Assembly: GCF_021261315.1 (NCBI RefSeq)
Contig: NZ_JAJSAX010000002.1
Location: forward strand, 799,000 to 862,999
Reading direction: 5' to 3'
DNA length: 64,000 nt
Origin: Epilithonimonas sp. JDS
GTDB lineage: Bacteria > Bacteroidota > Bacteroidia > Flavobacteriales > Weeksellaceae
Positions 35,505 through 45,686 of this stretch are shown here, one piece after another. A model generated the notes under the pieces. The model did not search any database, was not told the origin of the DNA, and saw only the letters and a program-made list of their open reading frames with translations. A program made the position numbers and the translations under genes. Numbering within the stretch: position 1 is the stretch's first letter; the number at the start of each line of letters is the position of its first letter.

Positions 35505-36668
35505 CTATCCAATTTTTTGATTAAATGATTTCATCATAAAGCTTAAATCATCATTATTAACTTCTTTTTTGGTGTCGGCGATTTTCAAGAATTCCTGATA
35601 CAAAAAGTCCAACTCCACTTTTGTCACATCAAAACCGATATTTTTGAAACGATAAGCCAAAGCAGAACGCCCGCTTCTTGCGGTCAAAACGATTGAAGAT
35701 TCATTGATGCCGACTTCTCGCGGGTCGATGATTTCGTAGGTTTCTCTGTTTTTGATAACGCCATCCTGATGAATTCCGGAACTGTGCGCAAATGCGTTTG
35801 CACCAACGATTGCTTTGTTTGGCTGAACCGGCATTCCCATCATTTCAGAAACCAGATAACTCATTTCGTTCAGCATTTTGGAATTGATATCGGTGAAGAA
35901 ATTAAGGTCAGAATGTTGTTTTATAATCATCACGACTTCTTCCAAAGCCGTATTTCCCGCACGTTCGCCAAGTCCGTTAATCGTACATTCGATTTGTCTG
36001 GCGCCGTTGATGATTCCTGAGATTGAATTTGCGGTTGCCATTCCAAGGTCGTTGTGACAGTGGCAAGACAAGATTGCTTTGTCAATATCTTTTACATTTT
36101 CTCTCAGGTATTTGATTTTTCGGCCGTATTCTTCCGGCAGGCAATAACCCGTCGTATCAGGAATATTAAGCACAGTTGCGCCGGCTTTGATGACTTCCTC
36201 ACAAACTTTTGCCAGGAAATCATTATCAGTTCTTCCTGCATCTTCTGCATAAAACTCCACATCATCTACAAAATTCTTTGCATATTTCACCGCTTCAATC
36301 GCTCGTTCCAAAACTTGCTCTCGTGTAGAATTGAATTTGAATCTGATGTGAGAATCCGAAGTTCCTATTCCGGTGTGGATTCTTGGTCTTTTTGCATATT
36401 TCAAAGCTTCCGCCGCGACTTCTATATCTTTTTTGTTGGCTCTCGTCAATCCGCAAACTTTCGCATATTTTACGATTTTCGAAATCTCCTGAACGGATTG
36501 GAAATCGCCGGGACTGGAAATGGGGAAGCCAGCTTCGATAATATCAACGCCAAGAAAATCGAGTTTCTCGGCGATTATTATTTTTTGTTCTGTATTGAGT
36601 TTACATCCGGGAACCTGCTCACCATCTCTCAACGTCGTATCAAAAATTTCAATTTTTTCCGGATTCAT
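35505..36668 (-). CDS. leuA: 2-isopropylmalate synthase-like enzyme, short form
   Basis: The 387-residue HMGL-like TIM-barrel enzyme starts [16 protein letters not shown], with metal histidines in [12 protein letters not shown]. It condenses acetyl-CoA with 2-oxoisovalerate, the first step of leucine synthesis, as its place at the head of leuA-leuC-leuD-leuB indicates. The protein ends after the GIHQDG and RSGRSAL region and lacks the roughly 120-residue C-terminal regulatory domain found in longer LeuA enzymes, so leucine feedback through that domain is not expected. Homocitrate or citramalate synthase is possible by fold but less so by context. Confidence 0.9.
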   Translation of the reverse strand: MNPEKIEIFDTTLRDGEQVPGCKLNTEQKIIIAEKLDFLGVDIIEAGFPISSPGDFQSVQEISKIVKYAKVCGLTRANKKDIEVAAEALKYAKRPRIHTGIGTSDSHIRFKFNSTREQVLERAIEAVKYAKNFVDDVEFYAEDAGRTDNDFLAKVCEEVIKAGATVLNIPDTTGYCLPEEYGRKIKYLRENVKDIDKAILSCHCHNDLGMATANSISGIINGARQIECTINGLGERAGNTALEEVVMIIKQHSDLNFFTDINSKMLNEMSYLVSEMMGMPVQPNKAIVGANAFAHSSGIHQDGVIKNRETYEIIDPREVGINESSIVLTARSGRSALAYRFKNIGFDVTKVELDFLYQEFLKIADTKKEVNNDDLSFMMKSFNQKIG

Positions 36669-36697
36669 AATAAAGTTTTTTACCTAATTTTGATATT

Positions 36698-36705
36698 CAA
36701 AAGTA
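36698..36705 (-). promoter_or_regulatory. -7 promoter element for the leu operon
   Basis: The minus strand reads TACTTTTG, exact TAnnTTTG, 29 bases before the leuA ATG. No leader peptide or attenuator is seen in that short leader. Confidence 0.65.
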
Positions 36706-36817
36706 GAATTTGATTTATGATATCTGATTGAGACTTTCCAAAAAATACAATATTCAATTCCTTTAAAATAATTAACAACAGATTAATTATCAATTATTTA
36801 TATATTTTAAATTTACA

Positions 36818-38353
36818 ATGTCAGAATTACAGAAAGATTTTTTATTTGTGCTCATCAAGTCACTTTCGACCTCGGAAAAGCGTCAGTTTAAGTTGTATGT
36901 GAACCGACTTGGAATTAATGTCGATGCAAAATTTCTGTTACTTTTTTCTGAATTGGACAAAATGAAAGAGTATAATGAGGAAGTTATTATTGATAAAAAA
37001 ATATCATCGAAACAGCAACTTTCAAATCTGAAAGCGCATCTGTATAAACAAATTCTGGTAAGCCTGAGACTGAATCCGAGTCTTCAAAACAGCAGAATCC
37101 AATTACGCGAACAGCTTGATTTTGCGACCATTCTTTATCAAAAAGGTCTTTACAAACAAGCTTTGAAAATCCTTGACAAAGCCAAACAATCCGCATTGGA
37201 CTTAGATGAAAAAAGTATCGCCTCCGAAATCATCGAACTTGAAAAAGTCATTGAATCTCAATTCATTACAAGAAGTATCGATGGACGAGCGGATGAATTG
37301 ATTCTGCAATCCGCCGAAATTAATAAACAAAACAGTTACGCCACTCAACTTTCCAATTTATCCTTGAAATTATACAGCGAAATGTTGACGCACGGCTACA
37401 TCAAAAATGACGAAGACCGTGAGAAAATCTTGGATTTATTCGATAAAAAAGTCAAAAAAATTGACCTTAACAAACTTAATTTCACAGAGAAACTTTGGTA
37501 TTTCAAAGCGCACGTTTGGAAAAATCAGCTTTTGCAGGATTACAAATACACTTTGAAATACGCCTATCAATGGGTAGAATTGTTCCACGACAATCCGGAA
37601 ATGATAAAAAATCATCCGGTTTGGTACATCAAAGGAAATACTTATCTGTTCAAAATTTTGTTTCTGTATGGCAATATTAAAAGGATTGAAGAAAGTTTTG
37701 AAAAATTCAGTCGTGTTGTAAAATCGGACACTTTCATTCATAATGAGAATTCGCAGTCGTTGATTTTCCTTAATTATTATAACACCAAAATGAATCTATA
37801 TTTTATCAAAGGAGATTTTTTCGGTGGCACAAAGATGATTCCTGAACTGGAACTGAAGATGGAAAAACATCGGGACAAGATAGATGAACATCATTTTCTC
37901 ATTCTTTTTTTGAAAATCGCATCGATGTATTTTGGCAGTAAACAATATCAAAATACAATCAAATACGGTTTGAAAATCATTAATTCAAAAGGAAATATTC
38001 AGGAAGATTTGCTTTTCCACACAAGGATTTTAATTTTGATGGCGAAGTTTGAAGCTGGTTTTGATGACGATTATGATGACTTCGTGAAGAGCACAATCAA
38101 GTTTGTGAAAAAGATGAAAAATCCAGGCGATTTACATTTCAGAATTGTAGATTTCTTTAAGAAAATCAATGACCAAAATTCGAATGCGCAACTTTTGACT
38201 TTCAGGGAATTCGAAAAACATCTTCAGGAATCAGAAAAAAATCGATACGACAAAAGAACGCTCGTCTATATCGACATCCACGGCTGGGTAAAATCGAAAG
38301 TCAGAAATGTGGACGTCATCGAGATTATAAAAGAGAAAGTTAAGCTAAAATAA
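36818..38353 (+). CDS. Helical-repeat protein of unknown function
   Basis: The 511-residue cytoplasmic protein is almost all alpha-helical, without a signal peptide. TPR-like pairs are visible around residues 107-135 (L-Y-K-Q-A-L-K-I-L-D-K-A) and 385-400 (ASMYFGSKQYQNTIKYGLKI). The N-terminus starts MSELQKDFLFVLIKSLSTSEKRQFKLYV, a start I associate with conserved Bacteroidota proteins without function. It may be a scaffold or a protein-binding solenoid. It precedes the lipoprotein protease gene by 16 bp and may be co-transcribed with it. Confidence 0.65.
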   Translation: MSELQKDFLFVLIKSLSTSEKRQFKLYVNRLGINVDAKFLLLFSELDKMKEYNEEVIIDKKISSKQQLSNLKAHLYKQILVSLRLNPSLQNSRIQLREQLDFATILYQKGLYKQALKILDKAKQSALDLDEKSIASEIIELEKVIESQFITRSIDGRADELILQSAEINKQNSYATQLSNLSLKLYSEMLTHGYIKNDEDREKILDLFDKKVKKIDLNKLNFTEKLWYFKAHVWKNQLLQDYKYTLKYAYQWVELFHDNPEMIKNHPVWYIKGNTYLFKILFLYGNIKRIEESFEKFSRVVKSDTFIHNENSQSLIFLNYYNTKMNLYFIKGDFFGGTKMIPELELKMEKHRDKIDEHHFLILFLKIASMYFGSKQYQNTIKYGLKIINSKGNIQEDLLFHTRILILMAKFEAGFDDDYDDFVKSTIKFVKKMKNPGDLHFRIVDFFKKINDQNSNAQLLTFREFEKHLQESEKNRYDKRTLVYIDIHGWVKSKVRNVDVIEIIKEKVKLK

Positions 38354-38369
38354 TTACGATTAAAATTAA

Positions 38370-39371
38370 ATGAAAAACATAACTCTGCTTCTAGTAATAC
38401 TGATTTTATCTTCTTGCTCAGTGAGGAAAAACAATGATTTCGACTTTGAAAAGATTGCAAAAATTTCCGACAGCATAAAAATCCAGAACATTACCATCCA
38501 TAATTTATTCAAATCTCAAATTTTAGCACATAAGAACGATGCGTTTGATTCCACAATAGTTGTAAAAAATGTCTATTTGCCACATCGAAAACTATGGGAT
38601 AGTTGCTATGCTCAGATTTTTGGAGATGAAAATGCAACCCGTTTCAATAATGAACAAGGAATGGTAAAATGGAACAGAACACTTTTCGACAAAGATAAAA
38701 TTGATTTTATTGATAAAACAAAGACTATTACTGAGATAAATATTGACAAATTAATCAAATCGAATCTTGAAAGATTCAGTCGCCTGGTTCCCTATCAACC
38801 AAACGCAAAAATCAGTCTTCTTTTTACGCCAATATCCGGAATTGGTTTTGGTGGATGTGATTCGCAACAATTTGCGTTAGAATTAAACAATAAATCGATA
38901 AACATCAGTTATACATTACAAAAGGGTTTGCCCCACGAATTAAATCATTTGGTTTATGAGAAGTTCAGAAACAATGACGTTGATAAAAATTCTGCGCTAA
39001 GCCAAACAATTGATGAAGGATTTGCTTGTTATTTCACTTATATTTTTTTTGACAAGAACATTACTGAATATGAAGCTGTTGAAAATATGTCAAAACAAGA
39101 TTGGGATTGGTTTATAAAAAATGAAAAAGAAATTTTCAAAAAGACAAAATCTTATTTTTCAGATTTATCAGGTAATAATCCTTTATTGCGAAATGACAGA
39201 CATAAACTTTTTCCTGAAGCTCCTAAAACTTTAAATTACTGGTTAGGATTTAGAATTGTATCAAAATACGTAGAAAAATACGGGAAAAATTCTTGGAAAG
39301 ACATTTACAAATTAACCGCTAAAGAGGTTTTGGAAAAAAGTGACTACGAACAATATATTGATAAATTATAA
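38370..39371 (+). CDS. Lipoprotein, DUF2268-like zinc protease
   Basis: The 333-residue protein has a lipobox at L-S-S-C16. The zinc motif is H-E-L-N-H in TLQKGLPHELNHLVYEKF, and a downstream T-I-D-E-G-F-A supplies the third ligand glutamate in the manner of gluzincins. DUF2268 proteins are predicted zinc-dependent proteases. The lipoprotein anchor puts it on the periplasmic or outer-membrane side. Its substrate is unknown. Confidence 0.75.
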   Translation: MKNITLLLVILILSSCSVRKNNDFDFEKIAKISDSIKIQNITIHNLFKSQILAHKNDAFDSTIVVKNVYLPHRKLWDSCYAQIFGDENATRFNNEQGMVKWNRTLFDKDKIDFIDKTKTITEINIDKLIKSNLERFSRLVPYQPNAKISLLFTPISGIGFGGCDSQQFALELNNKSINISYTLQKGLPHELNHLVYEKFRNNDVDKNSALSQTIDEGFACYFTYIFFDKNITEYEAVENMSKQDWDWFIKNEKEIFKKTKSYFSDLSGNNPLLRNDRHKLFPEAPKTLNYWLGFRIVSKYVEKYGKNSWKDIYKLTAKEVLEKSDYEQYIDKL

Positions 39372-39506
39372 GTATTTCCAAAGCTTTAAAAGATGGAAAG
39401 AAAGCAATTTTTCAATTTTTCACAAAATTATTAGTTAACTCCTTAATAATAAAAATCTTCACGATATAATTTTTCGTTAACCCATAATTGTTCTTTAAAA
39501 AATCAC

Positions 39507-39514
39507 TATTTTTG
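39507..39514 (+). promoter_or_regulatory. -7 promoter element for thrS
   Basis: TATTTTTG is an exact TAnnTTTG, 22 bases before the ATG at 39537. Confidence 0.65.
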
Positions 39515-39536
39515 CATCCTAAAAATTTCAGTCATA

Positions 39537-41480
39537 ATGCTAAAAATTACTCTTCCTGATGGCAGCATCAGAGAATATGAAGGAGCAGTTACTCCACTAC
39601 AAGTTGCACAAAGTATCAGTGACGGTTTGGCAAGAAACACCATTTCTGCCGTCGTAAACGGAAAACAGACAGAAGTAGACACCACGATAACGGAGGATTC
39701 TACAGTGCAACTACTGACGTGGAATGACGATATGGGTAAAAAAGCATTCTGGCATTCTTCTGCCCACTTGCTGGCTCAGGCTATTATGGAATTTTATCCA
39801 GAAGCCAAGTTGACAATCGGGCCTGCAATAGCTAATGGATTCTACTATGATGTAGATTTCGGCGGAGAGCCTTTGTCTGAAAAAGACTTCGAAAAACTGG
39901 AAAAGAAAATCTTAGAAAATGCTAAGAAAAATTCGACTTTCAACCTTCGCGAAGTTTCCAAAGCTGATGCATTGAAGGAATATGCAGACAATCCTTTCAA
40001 AACAGAATTGATTGAAAATCTGCCTGATGGTGAAATCACTTTCGTAACGCACGACAACTTTACAGACCTTTGTAGAGGTGGTCACATCCCATCAACAGGA
40101 ATCGTAAAAGCTGTAAAAATATTGAACGCAGCCGGAGCATATTGGAGAGGTGATGAGAAAAATCCACAGCTGACCAGAGTTTACGGCGTTTCTTTCCCAA
40201 AACAAAAAGAGCTGACAGAATATCTTGAAAGACTTGAAGAAGCAAAAAGAAGAGACCACAGAAAACTGGGTAAAGAATTGGGGATTTTTGCATTCTCCGA
40301 AAAAGTAGGTGCAGGACTTCCACTTTGGTTGCCAAAAGGCGCTGCGCTTAGAAAAAAATTAGAAGAATTCCTTTCCAAAGCTCAGAAAAAACAAGGTTAT
40401 GAATTCGTAATTTCTCCGCATATTGGAGCTAAAGAATTATATATCACTTCCGGACACTGGGAGAAATATGGCGAGGACAGTTTCCAGCCTATCAAAACAC
40501 CAAATGAAGGGGAAGAATTTTTATTAAAACCAATGAACTGTCCGCACCACTGCGAGATTTACAAAGCGCAACAATGGTCTTACAAAGATTTGCCGAAGCG
40601 TTATGCAGAATTCGGGACAGTTTACAGATATGAGCAGTCTGGAGAATTACACGGCTTGACGAGAGTTCGTGGATTTACTCAGGATGATGCGCACCTTTTC
40701 TGTACGCCAGACCAATTGTTACAGGAATTCGAAAAAGTGATTGACCTTGTACTTTATGTTTTCGGTTCGCTTGGATTTGCTGATTTTACAGCGCAGATAT
40801 CATTAAGAGACAAAGAAAACAGAGAAAAATACATCGGTTCCGATGAGAATTGGGAAAAAGCAGAAAACGCCATTGTAACTGCTGCAAAAGCAAAAGGTCT
40901 TAAAACCGTAACTGAATATGGCGAAGCCGCTTTCTATGGTCCGAAGCTCGACTTTATGGTAAAAGATGCGTTGGGAAGAAGCTGGCAGTTGGGAACAATT
41001 CAGGTAGATTACAATTTACCGGAAAGATTTGACCTTTGGTACAACGGAAGCGACAACGAGAAGCACAGACCAGTGATGATTCACAGAGCGCCGTTTGGTT
41101 CTATGGAACGTTTCATTGCGATATTGATTGAAAATACAGCGGGCGATTTCCCACTTTGGTTGAGTCCGGAACAGTTTACTATTTTGCCAATCAGTGAAAA
41201 ATATTCAGATTATGCAAAAAAAGTTTCAGAATCATTGGAAATTCACGATATTTGCGGATTGATAGACGACAGAAACGAAAAAACAGGTAAGAAAATCCGT
41301 GATGCCGAATTGAAAAAGTTACCATTTATGCTTATTGTAGGTGAGAACGAAGAAAACAACGGCACAATTTCTGTAAGAAGAAGAGGCGAAGGCGATTTGG
41401 GAGAAATGAAAGTAGAAGACTTCATCTCTTATTTCAAAGAGCAGGCAAAACCGGCATTTGAATTGGGAGCAAACCAATAA
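39537..41480 (+). CDS. thrS: Threonyl-tRNA synthetase
   Basis: The 647-residue protein has the full bacterial layout: TGS domain (residues 1-60), editing domain with [10 protein letters not shown] and C-R-G-G-H, class-II catalytic core with [10 protein letters not shown] and [15 protein letters not shown], and the anticodon-binding C-terminus ([10 protein letters not shown] onward). It charges tRNA-Thr and clears mischarged Ser. It stands at the head of the conserved cluster thrS-infC-rpmI-rplT. The sequence shows no T-box leader. Confidence 0.97.
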   Translation: MLKITLPDGSIREYEGAVTPLQVAQSISDGLARNTISAVVNGKQTEVDTTITEDSTVQLLTWNDDMGKKAFWHSSAHLLAQAIMEFYPEAKLTIGPAIANGFYYDVDFGGEPLSEKDFEKLEKKILENAKKNSTFNLREVSKADALKEYADNPFKTELIENLPDGEITFVTHDNFTDLCRGGHIPSTGIVKAVKILNAAGAYWRGDEKNPQLTRVYGVSFPKQKELTEYLERLEEAKRRDHRKLGKELGIFAFSEKVGAGLPLWLPKGAALRKKLEEFLSKAQKKQGYEFVISPHIGAKELYITSGHWEKYGEDSFQPIKTPNEGEEFLLKPMNCPHHCEIYKAQQWSYKDLPKRYAEFGTVYRYEQSGELHGLTRVRGFTQDDAHLFCTPDQLLQEFEKVIDLVLYVFGSLGFADFTAQISLRDKENREKYIGSDENWEKAENAIVTAAKAKGLKTVTEYGEAAFYGPKLDFMVKDALGRSWQLGTIQVDYNLPERFDLWYNGSDNEKHRPVMIHRAPFGSMERFIAILIENTAGDFPLWLSPEQFTILPISEKYSDYAKKVSESLEIHDICGLIDDRNEKTGKKIRDAELKKLPFMLIVGENEENNGTISVRRRGEGDLGEMKVEDFISYFKEQAKPAFELGANQ

Positions 41481-41516
41481 GCTGACAACAAATTATTAAT
41501 TTTAAAATTTAAAACC

Positions 41517-42080
41517 ATAGCACTAAAAAGAAACAACAGCAGAGGCCCGATGAGACGTCCAGTCCAAGAAGACCTCCATCAAATTAACGGTAAAATTCGT
41601 GCAAACGAGGTACGTCTTGTTGGTGACAACGTAGAGCCGGGAGTTTACCCTTTATCAAAAGCTTTAGAAATTGCAAGAGAACAAGAATTGGATCTTGTTG
41701 TGATTTCTGATAAAGCTGAGCCTTACATTTCTCGTATTCTAGATTATAAAAAATTCTTGTACGAGCAAAAGAAAAAGACCAAAGAGCTAAAAGCAAAGCA
41801 AGTAAAAGTAGTTGTAAAAGAAATCAGATTTGGTCCTCAGACCGATGACCACGATTATGACTTCAAGAAAAAGCACGCTGAAAAGTTTTTGGAAGAAGGT
41901 TCAAAACTGAAAACTTATGTTTTCTTCAAAGGGCGTTCGATTATCTTCAAAGACCAAGGGGAAATTCTTCTTTTAAAACTTGCACAGGATCTGGAGCACG
42001 TTGGGAAAGTGGATCAGCTTCCTAAGCTTGAAGGGAAAAGAATGATTATGATGATGAGCCCTAAGAAGCCTGCTAAGTAA
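41517..42080 (+). CDS. infC: Translation initiation factor IF-3, atypical start
   Basis: The frame is open from thrS onward. The first ATG at 41550 would give 176 residues beginning [11 protein letters not shown]. Upstream in frame, an ATA at 41517 is followed by [10 protein letters not shown], a basic N-terminus that looks coding, so I place the start there (187 residues). An ATT at 41499 is another option. IF-3 genes are known to use rare start codons, which allows IF-3 to repress its own translation. The body is standard: [36 protein letters not shown] and [11 protein letters not shown]. The start is inferred; the gene is certain. Confidence 0.85.
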   Translation: MALKRNNSRGPMRRPVQEDLHQINGKIRANEVRLVGDNVEPGVYPLSKALEIAREQELDLVVISDKAEPYISRILDYKKFLYEQKKKTKELKAKQVKVVVKEIRFGPQTDDHDYDFKKKHAEKFLEEGSKLKTYVFFKGRSIIFKDQGEILLLKLAQDLEHVGKVDQLPKLEGKRMIMMMSPKKPAK

Positions 42081-42106
42081 TATTGATACCATTCAATTGA
42101 TATATT

Positions 42107-42136
42107 AAAACCTCAAATTTGCTTTTGAGGTTTTTT
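42107..42136 (+). terminator. Terminator after infC
   Basis: AAAACCTCAAA pairs with TTTGAGGTTTT, followed by Ts, so rpmI-rplT are at least partly uncoupled from thrS-infC. Confidence 0.75.
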
Positions 42137-42196
42137 GTATTTTGAATTAATAAAATCAAACGCGGATTTTACAACTACAGTTTCAGAATTTTTTTG

Positions 42197-42204
42197 TAAT
42201 TTTG
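42197..42204 (+). promoter_or_regulatory. -7 promoter element for rpmI-rplT
   Basis: TAATTTTG is an exact TAnnTTTG, 73 bases before rpmI, leaving a leader long enough for ribosomal-protein control. Confidence 0.6.
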
Positions 42205-42277
42205 CAAACTATTATTCGTGGAGATATTCATTAATAATAAAAACAGATATTGATAACAAAACATAAAAAGCAAAACA

Positions 42278-42475
42278 ATGCCAAAATTAAAAACGAAATC
42301 AGGTGCTAAAAAGCGTTTTGCTCTTACCGGAACCGGAAAGATCAAAAGAAAAGGTGCTTTCAAAAGCCACATCTTGACTAAAAAAGAAACTAAGCAAAAG
42401 AGAAATCTGACGCAAACTTCTTACGTTGCAGAAGTGGACAAGAAAAGCGTACTACGTCAATTAGCGTTAAGATAG
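42278..42475 (+). CDS. rpmI: 50S ribosomal protein L35
   Basis: The 65-residue basic protein starts [20 protein letters not shown], the universal L35 N-terminus, and contains [15 protein letters not shown]. It is a large-subunit protein. It lies 118 bp upstream of rplT with its own promoter at 42197-42204. The spacer to rplT contains AACGGTGCCCCTAAGAG, where L20-dependent feedback control might act, as known in other bacteria; that is an inference. Confidence 0.97.
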   Translation: MPKLKTKSGAKKRFALTGTGKIKRKGAFKSHILTKKETKQKRNLTQTSYVAEVDKKSVLRQLALR

Positions 42476-42593
42476 TTTTTATAAATCTAATTCGGTTTAT
42501 AGGAATTAAACAATTCAACAATTAACCCTGAAACGGTGCCCCTAAGAGTTCTATTCAATTAGTTCCGCCCTTTTCAAAAAAACAATTTAAATT

Positions 42594-42938
42594 ATGCCAA
42601 GATCAGTAAATTCTGTAGCGTCCAGAGCGCGTAGAAAAAAAGTTTTAAAAAAGGCTAAAGGTTTTTTCGGTAGAAGAAAGAACGTTTGGACTGTAGCAAA
42701 AAATGCGGTAGAAAAAGCAATGTCTTATGCTTACCGTGGTAGAAAAGAGAAGAAAAGAAGTTTCAGAAGCCTTTGGGTAATGCGTATCAATGCAGGAGCT
42801 AGAGAGCACGGACTTACTTATTCTCAGTTAATCGGAGGTCTTAAGAAAAACAACATCGAGCTAAACAGAAAAGTTCTTGCAGATCTTGCAATGAATCATC
42901 CAGAAGCTTTCAAAGCTGTTGTAGACTTAGTAAAATAA
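42594..42938 (+). CDS. rplT: 50S ribosomal protein L20
   Basis: The 114-residue protein starts [19 protein letters not shown] and includes [15 protein letters not shown] and [17 protein letters not shown], all L20 signatures. L20 is needed for early 50S assembly and in several bacteria represses its own operon. Its transcript ends at the terminator 42963-42991. Confidence 0.97.
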   Translation: MPRSVNSVASRARRKKVLKKAKGFFGRRKNVWTVAKNAVEKAMSYAYRGRKEKKRSFRSLWVMRINAGAREHGLTYSQLIGGLKKNNIELNRKVLADLAMNHPEAFKAVVDLVK

Positions 42939-42962
42939 TTACAAATCTTTGTTATCAATATA

Positions 42963-42991
42963 AAATCCTGAGAAATTCTCAGGATTTTTTT
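42963..42991 (+). terminator. Terminator after rplT
   Basis: AATCCTGAGAA pairs with TTCTCAGGATT around a short loop, followed by eight Ts. The T-run merges into the next promoter. Confidence 0.85.
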
Positions 42992-42999
42992 TATTTTTG
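42992..42999 (+). promoter_or_regulatory. -7 promoter element for the M28 peptidase
   Basis: TATTTTTG begins at the end of the rplT terminator T-run, 17 bases before the ATG at 43017. Confidence 0.6.
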
Positions 43000-43016
43000 C
43001 TAAAAATAATTCAATA

Positions 43017-44201
43017 ATGTTCAAAAGATCTATTCAGGTTTTCTTTCTTCTTGCTATTTCTCATTTTACAAAAGCTCAGACTTTCATTCAGGCATATCAG
43101 GACAGAGCTAATAAGGTTTCTCAGGCCAACGTCAAAACTTATCTTCAGGAGTTTGAAGCTTTGGGTATCAAAAGAACGGGGACAACACAGAACACGAATG
43201 CTTTTAACTGGATCAAAAACAAATACACTTCTTTTGGCTATGCCACTGCAAATTTTCAGGAACATTCCTGGACAGCAAATGGTGTTTCTTCCAAAAACTT
43301 GATCGTAACAAAAACCGGAACACTTTATCCTAATAAATTTGTGATTGTCTGCGGACATTTTGATTCTATCAATGGTCCCGGAACCAATGACAACGGCAGC
43401 GGAACATCAATCATATTGGAATTAGCCAGAATTTTGAAAGATGTTCCAACGGATTACTCAATCAAGTTCATTCATTTTTCCGGAGAAGAGCAAGGACTTT
43501 TGGGAAGCTCAAGATATGTTTCTCAAATCGTCAATGGGACAAGCCCAAAAATGGATATCAAAGTGGTTGTAAATCTGGATCAGGTAGGCGGATTGGCAAC
43601 CAAATCCAATACTAAAATCTATTGTGACAAAGATCAAAGTGCACCTAACAGCAATAATGCTGCGGCTGCGTTGGTAGTTCAGGAACTGGCAAACTGCACC
43701 ACTTTGTATTCTCCGCTTGGGGTAGATTTTGATCCCGCAGAAAGTACAGATTACGTTCCCTTCCAGCAAAACGGGGAAATTATCACCGGATTTTGGGAAT
43801 ATGAAGGCGGCTACAATAACCCTTTTGTTCATACGGCAAATGATCTTTATGTGAATATGGATCCTGTTTATGTTTACAATGTTGGCAAAGCTGCGGTCGG
43901 AGCCATCCAGCATTTCGCAGTTGCTTCTACCACCACTTTGGCTGTAGAAGATATTTCGACTTCAAAAATTTTGGAATCTGTGGAATTCTACCCGAATCCG
44001 GCAAAGAACATTTTGAATCTGAAAATAGCTGATCCATCAAAAGCTTTTACATTTGAAATCACAGATATGAGCGGCAGTCAGATTTTGATTAATAAAACCA
44101 ATTCAAACCAGATTGACATTTCGCATTTGAAACCAGGTATTTATATGGGAACGGTACAGATGGAGAATGAGAAAATCTCTAAGAAAATTATTATCGAATA
44201 A
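43017..44201 (+). CDS. Secreted M28 peptidase with T9SS sorting domain
   Basis: The 394-residue protein has a signal peptide (ending F-T-K-A-Q). The M28 aminopeptidase zinc ligands are visible in IVCGHFDSI, GTNDNGSGTS, FSGEEQGLLGS and the later F-V-H-T-A-N-D. A type IX sorting domain follows (FYPNPAKNILNLKI and then HLKPGIYMGTVQ), so it is exported across the outer membrane. It probably trims N-terminal residues from peptides made by the endoproteases nearby. A terminator follows at 44228-44258. Confidence 0.9.
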   Translation: MFKRSIQVFFLLAISHFTKAQTFIQAYQDRANKVSQANVKTYLQEFEALGIKRTGTTQNTNAFNWIKNKYTSFGYATANFQEHSWTANGVSSKNLIVTKTGTLYPNKFVIVCGHFDSINGPGTNDNGSGTSIILELARILKDVPTDYSIKFIHFSGEEQGLLGSSRYVSQIVNGTSPKMDIKVVVNLDQVGGLATKSNTKIYCDKDQSAPNSNNAAAALVVQELANCTTLYSPLGVDFDPAESTDYVPFQQNGEIITGFWEYEGGYNNPFVHTANDLYVNMDPVYVYNVGKAAVGAIQHFAVASTTTLAVEDISTSKILESVEFYPNPAKNILNLKIADPSKAFTFEITDMSGSQILINKTNSNQIDISHLKPGIYMGTVQMENEKISKKIIIE

Positions 44202-44227
44202 ATTGAAATCTTATTATAACAAAAATC

Positions 44228-44258
44228 ATAAGCCTTATTATTTAAGGCTTATTTTTTT
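44228..44258 (+). terminator. Terminator after the M28 peptidase
   Basis: ATAAGCCTTA pairs with TAAGGCTTAT, followed by seven Ts. Confidence 0.8.
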
Positions 44259-44292
44259 ATGCTTAGATTTGTTCTTAATAAAAATTAGACTA

Positions 44293-45570
44293 ATGTTTTT
44301 ATCAAAAACTTACTTCAAAAAACTATCAATATTTTCATTGCTTGGCATTTCAGCCCTATACTTTTCGCAGGAAAAAACAGTTCAAAATATTGTTGGCTCG
44401 GAACAGGCGAATGAAAATAACTTGAAAAAACACATCACTTATTTAGCATCTGACGAATTGCAAGGTCGATTGACAGGCTCAGAAGGCGAAGCAAAAGCTG
44501 CTGACTATCTTTCATCAGAATTCAAAAAATTAGGATTGAAGCCTTATGAAGGAGAGAATTTCATTCAGAATTTTGAATATAATATCAAGTTAAATCCTCA
44601 CGATGACAAGACTTCAACACCAGTCAAAGGCAAAAATGTCATCGCAGTTTTAAACAACGAAGCAGAACGAACAATCGTTATTGGTGCGCACTACGACCAT
44701 TTGGGTCTTAATGAACATCACAATTCCACATCAGCAAATTCCGAAGGACAAATCCACAATGGCGCCGATGACAACGCTTCTGGATCTGCTGCTGTTCTGG
44801 AGCTGGCAAGAATGTTTTCTCAAAATAAAATCAAAGAGAAAGTCAATTATATTTTTGCTTTGTTCTCCGGCGAAGAAGACGGGTTGATGGGTTCTAAAAA
44901 AATGGCAGAAACTGTCAAAACCCAATATCCGAATACCATTTTTATGATTAATATGGATATGGTGGGAAGACTTAGCAAAGACAACAATCTGAATGTTGGC
45001 GGCGTTGGCACCTCTCCTATCTTGCCTGAATTGGTGAAAAAATACAAGCCTGAAGGTATTAATCTGGCTTTGGACGAATCGGGTATCGGACCAAGCGATC
45101 ACACTTCTTTTTACCTGAAAGATATTCCGGTGCTTTTCCTGTTTACCGGAACCCACACGGATTATCACAAGCCGACTGATGATGCAGACAAGATTAACTA
45201 TCCGGGAGAGAAAGTGATTACGAATTATGTTTTCAACCTTGCTAATGCCTTAGGAAACGAAAGAGAAATTCCGTTTGTGAAAACTAAAGCAGCAGCAACA
45301 AAAGAAGTTCCGAAATATAAAGTAACGCTTGGAATAATGCCCAACTACGCCGACAGCAAAGATGGAATGGGAATAGATGGCGTAATGGATGGCAGACCGG
45401 CTGCCAATGCAGGAATCCAGCAAGGTGACATCCTTACAAAAATCGGAAAATGCGAAGTCAGAGAAGTCTATTCTTACATGGATTGTCTTTCCAAAATAAA
45501 AGCCGGCGAAGAACATCCGGTAACTGTAAAGCGCAACGGCGAAGAAAAAATAATGAATGTAAAATTCTAA
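44293..45570 (+). CDS. M28 peptidase with C-terminal PDZ domain
   Basis: The protein has 425 residues from the ATG at 44293. A longer frame from 44167 runs back through the preceding gene's terminator and is rejected. After a signal-like N-terminus, the M28 domain shows VIGAHYDHLG, HNGADDNASGSAA, LFSGEEDGLMGS and FTGTHTDYHKPTDD, giving all metal ligands. The last 85 residues form a PDZ domain (AGIQQGDILTKIG). It has no type IX domain, unlike the gene upstream, so it likely stays in the periplasm. Exo-peptidase activity is expected. Confidence 0.9.
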   Translation: MFLSKTYFKKLSIFSLLGISALYFSQEKTVQNIVGSEQANENNLKKHITYLASDELQGRLTGSEGEAKAADYLSSEFKKLGLKPYEGENFIQNFEYNIKLNPHDDKTSTPVKGKNVIAVLNNEAERTIVIGAHYDHLGLNEHHNSTSANSEGQIHNGADDNASGSAAVLELARMFSQNKIKEKVNYIFALFSGEEDGLMGSKKMAETVKTQYPNTIFMINMDMVGRLSKDNNLNVGGVGTSPILPELVKKYKPEGINLALDESGIGPSDHTSFYLKDIPVLFLFTGTHTDYHKPTDDADKINYPGEKVITNYVFNLANALGNEREIPFVKTKAAATKEVPKYKVTLGIMPNYADSKDGMGIDGVMDGRPAANAGIQQGDILTKIGKCEVREVYSYMDCLSKIKAGEEHPVTVKRNGEEKIMNVKF

Positions 45571-45611
45571 AAAAATTCAATCGATTTTCTTTTAGATTTA
45601 TCTTTAATAAA

Positions 45612-45647
45612 AAACAGCAGCTACAATTATGTAAGCTGCTGTTTTTA
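45612..45647 (+). terminator. Terminator after the M28-PDZ peptidase
   Basis: AAACAGCAGCT pairs with AGCTGCTGTTT, followed by a T-run. The convergent protease gene ends 40 bp away. Confidence 0.75.
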
Positions 45648-45686
45648 TTTTGCTTTTTTAAGCTTCGAAAATTGAATTAAAAAAAA

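Noticed and set aside
44167..44292. 42-codon N-terminal extension of the M28-PDZ peptidase
   Set aside because: It runs through the previous gene's end and its terminator hairpin; the signal-like sequence starts at the ATG at 44293.
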